Source: Ornithinibacillus sp. 4-3
GTDB taxonomy: Bacteria; Bacillota; Bacilli; Bacillales; Amphibacillaceae
Direction: 5' to 3'
Assembly: GCF_040958695.1 (NCBI RefSeq)
Contig: NZ_CP162599.1
Location: 1,212,001 to 1,276,000 of the forward strand
Length of the DNA: 64,000 nt
Made by a program: the position numbers and the translations under genes. The notes beneath the pieces were generated by a model. That model searched no databases and was not told the origin of the DNA. It saw only the letters and a program-made list of their open reading frames with translations. Position 1 is the first letter of the stretch. Every line of letters starts with the position of its first letter. Positions 37,105 to 45,577 of the stretch are shown piece after piece.

Positions 37105-37320
37105 AAAATTATTTGATATTTTATGATAAAAGCATTAGATTAGACATGGTGAATTAAATTTTACTTTTTACAATAAGGTGGACTTTTTATTTGAAAATCA
37201 AACTTACATAAACACTGTTTTTCAAGAATTACGCAATCTATTTTACCATTGCGAAAATGGACAAACATAATAATTTTTTACTAAATAAGCTTATTTAAGA
37301 TTAAAAGAAGGGGAAGAAAA

Positions 37321-37914
37321 ATGAAAAAATTATTTGTGCTACTCCTATTAGGACTACTTTCATTAGTTTTAGTTGCATGTAGTCAAAAGGATATGGAATC
37401 AAACACTATTGCTACTAGTGAATTAACAGAGAGAGAAAAAGCTATACTTTCGACTACTTCAGATAAATCATTTGTATTTGATTTTAATATAGACAGCGAA
37501 TATGAGGAAATAACTGTATGGGTTGAAAAATTTGAATCAGGTATTTTGGTTGATGATGGATTAGGACATATAACAACACAGGCTGGGGAAAATGGATCTA
37601 TTATTTTTACAACTTCAAAAAATGATAATGAAAAGCAGAATATCTTTAATATTGGAATTAGTACTGATGAGAGCACGTCTTCCATAATTATTTCGGATAC
37701 AGCTTTAGAGGAAATGGCAAGTGTGTGGAACCATATTCCAGAAGAGAAGTCTTTAGCTAATGGAGAGGTAGTATTGGCAAATATTTGTTATTCGGATGAC
37801 GAAAATGGTATGCAATCACTTACAACAGATTTTTATGATGATGTTGATGGTCATATGGGTGAGCTAGCAGAATATGATGTTGTCTATTTACTTAAAGCTG
37901 AATTTCTCAAGTAA
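37321..37914 (+). CDS. Predicted lipoprotein, unknown
   Basis: 197 aa. Signal peptide with lipobox LVLVACS (Cys about 20). The mature domain is predominantly beta and acidic (EEITVWVEKFESG, TTQAGENGSIIFTT, NIFNIGISTDES). No recognised family or motif. GAAGGGGAAG precedes ATG 37321. No operon partner. Confidence 0.8.
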   Translation: MKKLFVLLLLGLLSLVLVACSQKDMESNTIATSELTEREKAILSTTSDKSFVFDFNIDSEYEEITVWVEKFESGILVDDGLGHITTQAGENGSIIFTTSKNDNEKQNIFNIGISTDESTSSIIISDTALEEMASVWNHIPEEKSLANGEVVLANICYSDDENGMQSLTTDFYDDVDGHMGELAEYDVVYLLKAEFLK

Positions 37915-37921
37915 ACATTAG

Positions 37922-38068
37922 GGAAATAGTTTAATTGAGTATTACACCACGATTTCAAATTTGCATTTATCAAAAAGGATTATTACAAAAGATATGGAGA
38001 GCTATCGTAATTTTATCATCGACTCTTTAATGAAAAATCCAGCATTTAGTAAGATGGATACATTGTAA
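37922..38068 (+). pseudogene. C-terminal fragment of an Lrp/AsnC-type regulator (azlB relic)
   Basis: A 48-codon stop-free stretch without a start reads ...HLSKRIITKDMESYRNF, then IIDSLMKNPAFSKMDTL and stop. The end resembles the final helix and strand of Lrp/AsnC effector domains (dmesyrrF...L...P.fs..dT). It stands directly before azlC, where B. subtilis has the Lrp-family repressor azlB. The N-terminal part with the DNA-binding domain is missing. Assignment rests on this short similarity plus position. Confidence 0.5.
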
Positions 38069-38126
38069 TGAGTACAGAAAAAAGAACGCTTAGTCTCCCT
38101 ATTGAAGAGGGGTAGGGGGAAGGAAG

Positions 38127-38864
38127 ATGAATAAAGTAACTATGGAAAACAGTGTGAACCAGGCAAAGGTACTTCCAGCATTTCGTGTGGCTCTGCCAGC
38201 TACTATACCTATTTTTGCAGGTTTCACATTTCTAGGGATTGCTTATGGAATATTAATGAATTCATTAGGATTTAGTGCTATCTATCCTATTTTAATGAGT
38301 TTACTGATCTTTGCGGGATCAATGGAATTTGTAGCTGCAAATCTTTTGCTAATGGCTTTTAATCCATTAAACGCATTACTACTCACCTTAATGGTCAACG
38401 CTAGGCATTTATTTTACGGTATTTCCATGCTTGAAAAATACCGTGGAGTCGGGAAGAAGAAACCATATATGATTTTTGGACTCTGTGATGAATCATTTGC
38501 GATTAATAGTACAGCAACTATTCCACCACAGATTGATAAAGGATGGTATATGTTCTTTGTCACAGTATTAAATCATTTTTATTGGGTGTTTGGTGCGGCA
38601 CTTGGGGGAATTTTTGGTTCTTATCTTACATTTAATACAGAAGGCTTAGAATTTGTAATGACAGCACTTTTTATTGTTATTTTTATCGAGCAATGGATGA
38701 AGGAAAAGGGGCATCATAGCTCGTTGATAGGGCTTGGATTATCGGTTTTATGCTTGATTTTATTTGGAGGGACAAACTTTATTATTCCTGCGATGATTGC
38801 AATATTAGGGGTACTGACATTAATGCGTTCAACTCTCCAAAAGGATGAGGTGAAGGCAGTATGA
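38127..38864 (+). CDS. azlC: AzlC, branched-chain amino acid exporter large subunit
   Basis: 245 aa, multi-spanning. AzlC signatures: [51 protein letters not shown], and [14 protein letters not shown]. With AzlD it exports branched-chain amino acids (in B. subtilis also 4-azaleucine resistance). AGGGGGAAGGAAG precedes ATG 38127. It overlaps azlD by 4 nt, and a regulator fragment lies upstream. Confidence 0.93.
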   Translation: MNKVTMENSVNQAKVLPAFRVALPATIPIFAGFTFLGIAYGILMNSLGFSAIYPILMSLLIFAGSMEFVAANLLLMAFNPLNALLLTLMVNARHLFYGISMLEKYRGVGKKKPYMIFGLCDESFAINSTATIPPQIDKGWYMFFVTVLNHFYWVFGAALGGIFGSYLTFNTEGLEFVMTALFIVIFIEQWMKEKGHHSSLIGLGLSVLCLILFGGTNFIIPAMIAILGVLTLMRSTLQKDEVKAV

Positions 38865-39190
38865 TGAGTACCGCGCAGCACATTATCACAATTGCAATGA
38901 TAGTACTTGGGACAATGTTAACTAGATTTATTCCTTTTATCGCTTTTCCTTCTGATAAGCCTACTCCCAAGTATATTCAATATTTAGGAAAGGTATTGCC
39001 TGCGGCTGTTATTGGATTACTTGTTGTTTATTGCTTTAAAGATGTTCGTTTAACTTCTGGAAGTCATGGGATTCCAGAATTGATCGGTGCAGTTATTGTA
39101 GTAGTTTTGCATTTTTGGAAGAAAAATATGTTTATTTCTATTGCGGCAGGAACTATTGCTTATATGTTTTTGGTACAAATGGTATTTTAA
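38861..39190 (+). CDS. azlD: AzlD, branched-chain amino acid exporter small subunit
   Basis: 109 aa, about four membrane helices, with the family signature [31 protein letters not shown]. It starts at ATG 38861 overlapping the azlC stop, the usual coupled arrangement. Confidence 0.93.
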   Translation: MMSTAQHIITIAMIVLGTMLTRFIPFIAFPSDKPTPKYIQYLGKVLPAAVIGLLVVYCFKDVRLTSGSHGIPELIGAVIVVVLHFWKKNMFISIAAGTIAYMFLVQMVF

Positions 39191-39209
39191 AGAAAGGTGG
39201 TGTTAAATC

Positions 39210-39728
39210 ATGAAGCTTGAGACAAATTTATCAAAAAGTTTAATCGAGAAATTTGATTTATTAAAAAAGCGCTGTTTATTGGTTATAGAACAACTGAATG
39301 AAAATGAACTTGTTTGGCAACCTAATAATGAGAGTAACTCCATTGCTAATTTATCCTTACATATTCGTGAAACGGTACGATACCGGGTAGAATCTTTATA
39401 TTCAGAAATAGTAGTAGAGCGTGAGCGGAATAATGAATTTGAAACAGGATTAATACTATCGAAAACAGAAATCGTTACTCATGTAACTGAATCATTTGTT
39501 ATCTTAAAGAAATTAGTCCAAGATCTATCAGAGGAAGAACTGTTAGAAAAACCTTATCTAAATAATAATACGCTTTCGCATAGCGCCATGAATAAAGATG
39601 CAACGGTTTTAGATGTGTGCTTGCAAATGTTAGCACATCTTTCTGAACATGTGGGACAAATCTTTTATATTGTAAAATTAATCAAAAGTGATCAATATAT
39701 AACAACTACTTTTCCCAAAAAGCGATAA
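39210..39728 (+). CDS. DinB-like four-helix protein (DUF1572 type)
   Basis: 172 aa. DinB superfamily bundle: NENELVWQPNNESNSIANLSLHIRETVRYRVE contains the first His ligand, and CLQMLAHLSEHVGQIFYIVKLI the paired histidines near the C-terminus. Members are metal-dependent thiol transferases or of unknown role. AAAGGTGGTG precedes ATG 39210, 19 nt after azlD, so it may be co-transcribed. Confidence 0.82.
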   Translation: MKLETNLSKSLIEKFDLLKKRCLLVIEQLNENELVWQPNNESNSIANLSLHIRETVRYRVESLYSEIVVERERNNEFETGLILSKTEIVTHVTESFVILKKLVQDLSEEELLEKPYLNNNTLSHSAMNKDATVLDVCLQMLAHLSEHVGQIFYIVKLIKSDQYITTTFPKKR

Positions 39729-39729
39729 A

Positions 39730-39782
39730 AAAACAAACATCCAGTTATCTTCAAATTGGGAAGATGCTGGATGTTTGCTTAT
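39730..39782. terminator. Bidirectional terminator between the DinB-like gene and leuA
   Basis: AAACATCCAG...ATCTTC pairs with GAAGAT...CTGGATGTTT; A-rich on the left and T-rich on the right. Confidence 0.8.
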
Positions 39783-39785
39783 TAT

Positions 39786-41447
39786 TTATTTCGTTAATAC
39801 TTTATTAATTACGCTAAATAAACCTTTGATAGATGAGACCATGATATCTGTGTCGATTCCGCTTCCCCAGTATACCTGGCCATCCTTTGCACGGATACCG
39901 ACATAGGATATTGCTTGGGAGCTTGAACCAATTGTTAAGGCATGCTCGTTATAAGTTAAATCTGTGTATTCAAGCTGTAAATGTTCTTTTAATGCATTAC
40001 TTATCGCATCAAAACGTCCGTTACCTTTACCGCGACATGTAATCTCTTCTCCATCGACTTTAATAGTTACCGCAGCATTATATTCACCGTTTTCGGTATA
40101 TTTAAAGCTGACATATTCTACCGGAGTACTGATATTAACATATTCCTGCATAAATAAATCGTAAATTTCTTCTGGTGAAAGCTCTTTATGGCTTTGGTCA
40201 GATACATCTTTCACATGATAGCCAAATCCTTCACGCATTTCCTGCGGTAAGTCAATGCCATATGTTTGTTGCAGGATATAAGCAACTCCACCTTTACCAG
40301 ATTGACTGTTGATGCGGATGATATCTCCTTCATATTGACGTCCAATATCATGTGGATCAATTGGTAAATAAGGTACAGTCCAAAAATCACGTACTTCATT
40401 TTCACGCCATTTCATACCTTTTGCAATCGCATCCTGATGTGAACCAGAGAATGCGGTAAATACTAGCTCACCTGCATACGGTTGTCTTTCATGGACAGTC
40501 ATTCTTGTTAAACGCTCATATTTTTTGATGATTGCTGGTAGCTTTTCAAAATTTAATTTTGGATCGACGCCGTGGGAATACATATTTAAGGCTAGTGTGA
40601 CTATATCCACATTCCCAGTTCTTTCTCCGTTTCCAAAAAGAGTACCTTCTACACGGTCTGCTCCGGCAAGCAAAGCAAGTTCTGTATCTGCAACTCCAGT
40701 TCCACGATCATTATGTGGATGAACAGAAAGAATTACATTATCTCTTGCCTTTAAATGGTCGCTCATATATTCAATTTGACTTGCGTATACATGTGGCATA
40801 GACATGGAAACAGTAGCTGGTAGATTAATGATAATTTTATCGTCAGCAGTTGGATTCCAAATATCAATAACACGATTACATATTTCTAATGAAAATTCGA
40901 TTTCTGTACCCGTAAAGCTTTCAGGAGAATACTGGAATTGGAAGTTCCCAGGTGTTTCTGCTGCATATTTTTTCAGTAATTCTGCACCTTTCACAGCAAT
41001 CGCAATAATTTCTTCTTTAGATTTTCTAAATACTTGATCACGTTGAGCAACAGATGTTGAATTGTAAACGTGAACAACTGCTTTTTTTGCACCTACTAAT
41101 GACTCAAATGTGCGTTTGATAATATGTTCACGAGCTTGTGTTAATACTTGAATAGTCACATCATCAGGAATTAAATCTTCTTCAATTAATTTACGTAAGA
41201 AAGCATATTCTGTTTCTGAAGCAGCAGGGAAGCCGACTTCAATTTCTTTGAATCCAAGATCTACAAGCATTTGGAAGTATTCTAATTTTTCTTCTAACGA
41301 CATTGGAATAATTAATGCTTGGTTACCGTCACGTAAGTCAACACTACACCAAATCGGCGCCTTGGTAATATATTCTTTTTCTGTCCATTTCAAGCTTTGG
41401 ACGGGAGGCATAAAATAGCCTCTTGAGTACTTTTCTACATTTTTCAT
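39786..41447 (-). CDS. leuA: 2-isopropylmalate synthase, long clade
   Basis: 553 aa from the ATG at 41447 (MKNVEKYSRGYFMPP), with GCGAGAG upstream; a frame to 41483 adds 12 residues. First step of leucine synthesis: 2-oxoisovalerate plus acetyl-CoA. The catalytic domain has WCSVDLRDGNQALI, VGFPAASETE, HPHNDRGTGVADTELALLAGADRVEGTLFGNGERTGN (metal His pair), then a C-terminal regulatory domain (about 430-550). The clade is the longer type (SLKWTEKEYITKAPIW) seen in actinobacteria and some Bacillaceae rather than the B. subtilis short LeuA. It stands alone, with no leuBCD, behind a leucine T-box. Confidence 0.93.
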   Translation of the reverse strand: MKNVEKYSRGYFMPPVQSLKWTEKEYITKAPIWCSVDLRDGNQALIIPMSLEEKLEYFQMLVDLGFKEIEVGFPAASETEYAFLRKLIEEDLIPDDVTIQVLTQAREHIIKRTFESLVGAKKAVVHVYNSTSVAQRDQVFRKSKEEIIAIAVKGAELLKKYAAETPGNFQFQYSPESFTGTEIEFSLEICNRVIDIWNPTADDKIIINLPATVSMSMPHVYASQIEYMSDHLKARDNVILSVHPHNDRGTGVADTELALLAGADRVEGTLFGNGERTGNVDIVTLALNMYSHGVDPKLNFEKLPAIIKKYERLTRMTVHERQPYAGELVFTAFSGSHQDAIAKGMKWRENEVRDFWTVPYLPIDPHDIGRQYEGDIIRINSQSGKGGVAYILQQTYGIDLPQEMREGFGYHVKDVSDQSHKELSPEEIYDLFMQEYVNISTPVEYVSFKYTENGEYNAAVTIKVDGEEITCRGKGNGRFDAISNALKEHLQLEYTDLTYNEHALTIGSSSQAISYVGIRAKDGQVYWGSGIDTDIMVSSIKGLFSVINKVLTK

Positions 41448-41484
41448 TTTTAACTCTCGCTTTCTATATAAATTATTAGTCAAA

Positions 41485-41848
41485 TAAAAAAGTCTCGTCT
41501 CTATATAAATAATAAATAGAGACGAGACTATACTCGCGGTACCACTCTAATTGATTAATGATTAATTCATTAATCCGCTTAAAGTTCTTATTAACGGTAG
41601 AAAACCGACTACCCTTACTTCTTGTTTTTCAGGGTGGTAGCTTATGGACGAGTTCAAAGGGAATAATTACCGATTTACACCAACCATCGGCTCTCTAGAC
41701 AATTATTAAACCTTCTACTACTTCCAATCTTAGCATATAAATATTTCATCTCAGCGTTTAATCACTGAGACAATTTGGAGAAAAGAATCTCCTTTTCTAT
41801 GATTCATCCTTATTATGTGGATGAGCTTTGCTAATCAAGTTAAATTAC
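41485..41848 (-). promoter_or_regulatory. Leucine T-box leader with specifier CTC
   Basis: On the minus strand: a 5' pair of hairpins, then Stem I with AGTA, AGAGAGCC, the GGTTGGTG apical loop and TTTGAA-CTC-G, giving specifier CTC (Leu; bases 41652-41650). The T-box core AGAGTGGTACCGCG is at 41548-41535. The terminator has perfect 14-nt arms AGTCTCGTCTCTAT/ATAGAGACGAGACT followed by TTTTTT (41529-41485). Uncharged tRNA-Leu would favour the antiterminator and leuA expression. Confidence 0.92.
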
Positions 41849-41853
41849 ATACT

Positions 41854-41882
41854 ATAGTATGCATTAATAGCTGTAAAGTCAA
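41854..41882 (-). promoter_or_regulatory. Sigma-A promoter of the leuA T-box transcript
   Basis: On the minus strand TTGACT, 17-nt spacer, TACTAT. Transcription would begin at about 41847, just upstream of the leader. Confidence 0.75.
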
Positions 41883-42092
41883 TAGTTATTTAAGTTTTAA
41901 ATTAAACTTATGACAAATTGTGATAAAAATTAAGCTGATTTCCAAAGTTTTATATTGCCTTTACTCTCTATGTAGCAAGGTATATGAAATTTTCTCTATG
42001 CTATTAGGATCATGGATGGGGGAGAACATATCCAACTTTTCATTTAAATGATACAATGTCCATGAAAGTGAAAAGAATGGAAGTGATGCATC

Positions 42093-42965
42093 ATGACAAG
42101 AACTCAAGCCAATTTAATTTTAGTTACGATTACAATTAGCTGGGGTACCTCATACATATTTATGAAAATGGCTGCAGATACGATGTCTGCTTTTTCAATT
42201 GTAGCTTTACGATTTGGAATTGCATTTATCCTAATGTTTTTACTTTTTTATAAAAAAATGCTTAAAGTGGATCGACGAACTTTACAATATAGTTTTGTAT
42301 TAGGAGCACTTCTCGCAGCAACTTTTATTGTTTTCATCGCTGGAGTTAGAACAACATCAGCCTCAGTTGCTGGCTTTTTAACAAGTACAACAGTTATGTT
42401 TGTCCCATTATTCCAAATGATTATAACAAGGAAATTGCCAGTTAGAAAAATCAGGATCGCTGTTCTACTTGCTTTTATTGGATTGTTACTCTTTAGTATC
42501 AAAGGTGATTTTTCATTATCAACAGGAGCACTTCTTTGTTTAGCAGGAGCAGCAATTTATGGAGTTTACATTATCGTAACAAATAAGTTTGCTAAAGAAG
42601 TAGACGCTTTTGTCCTCGGTATTTATCAACTTGGATTTACTGGTGTGATTGCGTTAATGTTTGTCTTTATTGCTCAAACTCCATTAACACCGCCATCTAA
42701 AATGGAATGGATTGCAGTGCTGGGTTTAGCTATAATTTGTACAGCCTATGGTACAACCATGCAGCCTGTAGCGCAGAAGTATACAACAGCGGAAAATACA
42801 GGCTTTATTTTTGCACTTGAACCACTATTTGCAGCAGGATTTGCCTTTATTCTTTTAAATGAAACACTGACTGGGCAAGAATATATTGGTGCTGCTTTTA
42901 TTTTGATTAGTGTATTAATAGCAAATTATACTCCACGGGAGAAGAAGGTAGTATCAACTTCATAA
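42093..42965 (+). CDS. EamA/DMT family transporter
   Basis: 290 aa, ten membrane helices in two EamA repeats (ITISWGTSYIFMKMAAD at 10-27; LCLAGAAIYGVYIIVTNKFA at about 148; LEPLFAAGFAFILLNETLTGQEYIGAAFI near the end). Drug/metabolite efflux type; substrate unknown. AATGGAAGTGAT precedes the ATG. Confidence 0.88.
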   Translation: MTRTQANLILVTITISWGTSYIFMKMAADTMSAFSIVALRFGIAFILMFLLFYKKMLKVDRRTLQYSFVLGALLAATFIVFIAGVRTTSASVAGFLTSTTVMFVPLFQMIITRKLPVRKIRIAVLLAFIGLLLFSIKGDFSLSTGALLCLAGAAIYGVYIIVTNKFAKEVDAFVLGIYQLGFTGVIALMFVFIAQTPLTPPSKMEWIAVLGLAIICTAYGTTMQPVAQKYTTAENTGFIFALEPLFAAGFAFILLNETLTGQEYIGAAFILISVLIANYTPREKKVVSTS

Positions 42966-42992
42966 TATGTTAAAATAATAACTAAATAAAGT

Positions 42993-43090
42993 TAATAGAG
43001 GATGTTCAAAAAGTCCAACAAAAATGACACGGCGAATTTCTACGTTAACGTCCTTTTTATCGACTTTTTTGCACATGTACTAATAGAGGA
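42993..43090. repeat. Short copy of the MITE-like repeat with flanking TAATAGAGGA
   Basis: AGAGGATGTTCAAAAAGTCC (42998 on) matches the left end at 27360. The right end GACTTTTTTGCACA (43063-43076) is its imperfect inverse. TAATAGAGGA occurs on both sides, at 42993-43002 and 43081-43090. The right copy supplies the ribosome-binding site of the next gene. Confidence 0.7.
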
Positions 43091-43099
43091 GGGGCTAAA

Positions 43100-44251
43100 T
43101 TGAATGAACCCAGTAAATTTATTAAATTTTTAGGTGGAAAAAATTTAATATTTTCCTTGGTAGTATTAGTTTTATTAGGATTAGTAATCATTGTTTTTGA
43201 TAAAATATCTTTTCTTTTTGAACCAGTGTTTATTATCATGGCAACGATTACACCACCTGTAATATTAGCTTTTATTGCTTTTTATCTATTAAATCCAGTT
43301 GTAAATTTACTTGAAAAAATTAAGATTAATCGACTTTGGGGGATTATTCTCCTGATTATTGCGTTTTCTGGTATCATTACAGGTGTTTTCATGCTCACTA
43401 TACCAGTAATTCAGCATCAAATTATGGAGTTAATTACAAATTTCCCAGGCTACATAGAAACGATTAATGAGACAATTAATACACTTGTAAGTAATTCAAT
43501 TATTGAAAATTATTATAATCAAGCACGCTTATGGGTAGAGGATAATATTGGTAATATTCCATCTACAATTGGAACATATTTAGGTAGTGCAATTGATAGT
43601 ATCGCAGGGTTTGCTCAAGCATTGACAACCGTTATTGTATCACTTATTACTTTTCCATTTGTCTTATTCTTTTTATTAAAGGATGGGAAAAAATTTAGAG
43701 AATTCTTTTTAAAATTATTTCCAAAAGGTTTTAGAAAAGACGTTGATCAAATCATTAGTAATATGGACACACAAGTAGGTTCATATATTCAAGGACAGAT
43801 TTTTGTAGCCTTTTGTATTGGTCTTTTATTATTAATTGGGTATTTAATTATTGGCTTAGATTATGCGATTACATTAGCTATTATTGCTGCGGTAACTAGT
43901 GTAGTACCTTATTTGGGACCAATCATAGCAATTACACCAGCAATCATTATCGCAATTGTTACTTCACCATGGATGCTAGTGAAATTAGCTATCGTCTGGG
44001 CGGCAGTTCAGTTAGCAGAAGGAAATCTAATCTCACCAAACGTGATGGGAAAAACAATGAAGGTTCACCCATTAACGATTATGTTCGTCCTGTTAGTTGC
44101 AGGAAAGATTTTTGGATTAGTTGGGGTAATTCTTGGAATTCCAGGTTATGCGATTTTGAAGGTGCTCGTTACCTATGCATTTGGCAAATTTAAACTTCAT
44201 TACAATAAATACTATAAAGATGGATATGAAGCAGTAGAGCCAAAAGAATAA
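43100..44251 (+). CDS. AI-2E family transporter (YtvI/YueF-like permease)
   Basis: 383 aa, starting at TTG 43100 with AGAGGAGGGG 7 nt upstream; the nearby ATG is out of frame. About eight membrane helices with the family pattern: PVILAFIAFYLLNPVVNLLEK, FPFVLFFLLKDGKKFREFFLKLFP, YIQGQIFVAFCIGLLL, VPYLGPIIAITPAIII, and GNLISPNVMGKTMKVHPLTIMFVLLVAGKIFGLVGVILGIPGYA. The substrate is unknown; some relatives are Na+/H+ antiporters, so AI-2 transport should not be assumed. Confidence 0.88.
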   Translation: MNEPSKFIKFLGGKNLIFSLVVLVLLGLVIIVFDKISFLFEPVFIIMATITPPVILAFIAFYLLNPVVNLLEKIKINRLWGIILLIIAFSGIITGVFMLTIPVIQHQIMELITNFPGYIETINETINTLVSNSIIENYYNQARLWVEDNIGNIPSTIGTYLGSAIDSIAGFAQALTTVIVSLITFPFVLFFLLKDGKKFREFFLKLFPKGFRKDVDQIISNMDTQVGSYIQGQIFVAFCIGLLLLIGYLIIGLDYAITLAIIAAVTSVVPYLGPIIAITPAIIIAIVTSPWMLVKLAIVWAAVQLAEGNLISPNVMGKTMKVHPLTIMFVLLVAGKIFGLVGVILGIPGYAILKVLVTYAFGKFKLHYNKYYKDGYEAVEPKE

Positions 44252-44289
44252 TGATTTATGGATAATAATCTGAAAGGAGGTGAGTATGT

Positions 44290-44664
44290 ATGTTTTTAGA
44301 GGTACTAAGTGATTTATTTGCAAACTCACCAGTATTTTATATGTATTTTGGAATGTTTATTTTTACAGTTGGATGGAGTCAAATGCTTATCTTCCAGCAT
44401 CATCGTTTACATGTGCATATGAATGTGACCATTAATGAACTTCAGAAAGTTGAAGTTGATAATAGGATGTTTACACAACCGCTTATTCAGCATGTTTTAT
44501 TTATCAACTGGTTTATTAAGAAGTTCAAACGAGCAGATAAATCTAGTACAGATCAAGAAGACACGTCTCTCTCTTATTTTAAAAATAGATTTAAAATAAG
44601 AGGAGGACAAAAATGGAGAAAAACAACATACTTACATCCTTTGCAGGAAAAAGCATTATATTAG
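44290..44664 (+). CDS. mifM: MifM-like translation-arrest leader upstream of yidC2
   Basis: 124 aa, ATG 44290 with AAAGGAGGTGAG upstream. N-terminal membrane segment (about 13-35, YMYFGMFIFTVGWSQMLIF), a helical soluble part, then INWFIKKFKR (72-81) and DQED (88-91). B. subtilis MifM (95 aa) has TTWIRKVFRM with Trp73 and DEED at 86-89, so spacing and chemistry agree within two residues. The frame then runs through the yidC2 ribosome-binding site and ends 52 nt inside yidC2; the last 30 residues are probably not functional. Role by analogy: stalls when membrane insertion is poor and exposes the yidC2 start. Confidence 0.72.
   Translation: MFLEVLSDLFANSPVFYMYFGMFIFTVGWSQMLIFQHHRLHVHMNVTINELQKVEVDNRMFTQPLIQHVLFINWFIKKFKRADKSSTDQEDTSLSYFKNRFKIRGGQKWRKTTYLHPLQEKALY
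44566..44607 (+). promoter_or_regulatory. Hairpin sequestering the yidC2 Shine-Dalgarno
   Basis: CTCTTATTTTAAA (44571-44583) is perfectly complementary to TTTAAAATAAGAG (44590-44602) with a 6-nt loop. The right arm runs into AGGAGG (44601-44606), and the flanking TCTCT can pair on with it. The left arm begins 8 nt after codon D91 of the leader, so a ribosome stalled at DQED would cover it. Confidence 0.7.
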
Positions 44665-45404
44665 GAGCTATTCTTTTATTATTTTTGACAGGCTGTGGTG
44701 GTGGCGATTTTACACCAATTGATGCATCAACAACAGGCTTTTTTAATCAATATTTCGTCTATCCATTTTCATTGCTGATAAAGGGTGTTGCAAGCTTTGT
44801 AAATGATAGTTATGGATTATCAATTGTACTAATTACATTAGGATTAAGGCTTGTGATTATGCCTTTTATGGTAAAACAACAGAAGCAAGGTCAGCATTCT
44901 CAAGCAGTAATGAAAATAATCAAGCCTGAGATGGAACAGATACAAGAGAAGTATAAAGATAAAAAAGAAGTTGAACATCAGCTAGAAATGCAGAAAGAAT
45001 TAAGTGAACTATACAAAAAGCATGATTTTAATCCTGGAAAAATGATGTTAGGTTGCCTGCCATTAATTATCCAAATGCCATTTCTGATTGGATTTTATTA
45101 TGCGATTCGCCGCACACCAGAAATTGCAGAGCATACATTTCTTTGGTTTAATCTAGGGGAAACTGATTATATACTGATTGCAATTGCGGTATTGGTCTAC
45201 TTTCTACAAGCGCGTGTTAGTATGCTTGGTTTAGATGAAAAAAGTAGAAAAACAATGGCAATGATGGCGTATTTCTCACCAATTATGATCGGAATAATTT
45301 CCTTTGTTGTACCTTCAGCTCTAACAATGTACTGGGCTGTAGGAGGAATATTTATGATTATCCAAACTTTGTTTATCAAGAAGATTATTTTAAAACAAAT
45401 ATAG
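44613..45404 (+). CDS. yidC2: YidC/Oxa1 membrane insertase, lipoprotein type (YidC2/YqjG-like)
   Basis: 263 aa. Lipoprotein signal with LTGCGGG (Cys28), then five membrane helices. YidC core: FSLLIKGVASFVNDSYGLSIVLITLGLRLVIMP, a charged coiled-coil loop, NPGKMMLGCLPLIIQMPFLIGFYYAIR, and PSALTMYWAVGGIFMIIQTLFIKK. The conserved groove Arg is in LGLRLVIMP. It inserts membrane proteins with or without Sec. It is assigned as the second paralog because of the MifM-like leader and because no rnpA/jag neighbours are present. Confidence 0.88.
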   Translation: MEKNNILTSFAGKSIILGAILLLFLTGCGGGDFTPIDASTTGFFNQYFVYPFSLLIKGVASFVNDSYGLSIVLITLGLRLVIMPFMVKQQKQGQHSQAVMKIIKPEMEQIQEKYKDKKEVEHQLEMQKELSELYKKHDFNPGKMMLGCLPLIIQMPFLIGFYYAIRRTPEIAEHTFLWFNLGETDYILIAIAVLVYFLQARVSMLGLDEKSRKTMAMMAYFSPIMIGIISFVVPSALTMYWAVGGIFMIIQTLFIKKIILKQI

Positions 45405-45577
45405 GCTTACTAGGAAGAGACTGGGACAAAAGGAAAAACTAAGCTTGAAATCCAAACAATATTCAAGTGAAGCGTAGGAAAAAGTCTGAAATAAAGACCT
45501 CAAAGGTATCATTTAATTATAGACATGCCAAAGAAACCATCAAAAGATGATTTTTAAAAAATGGATTTGAATCAATT

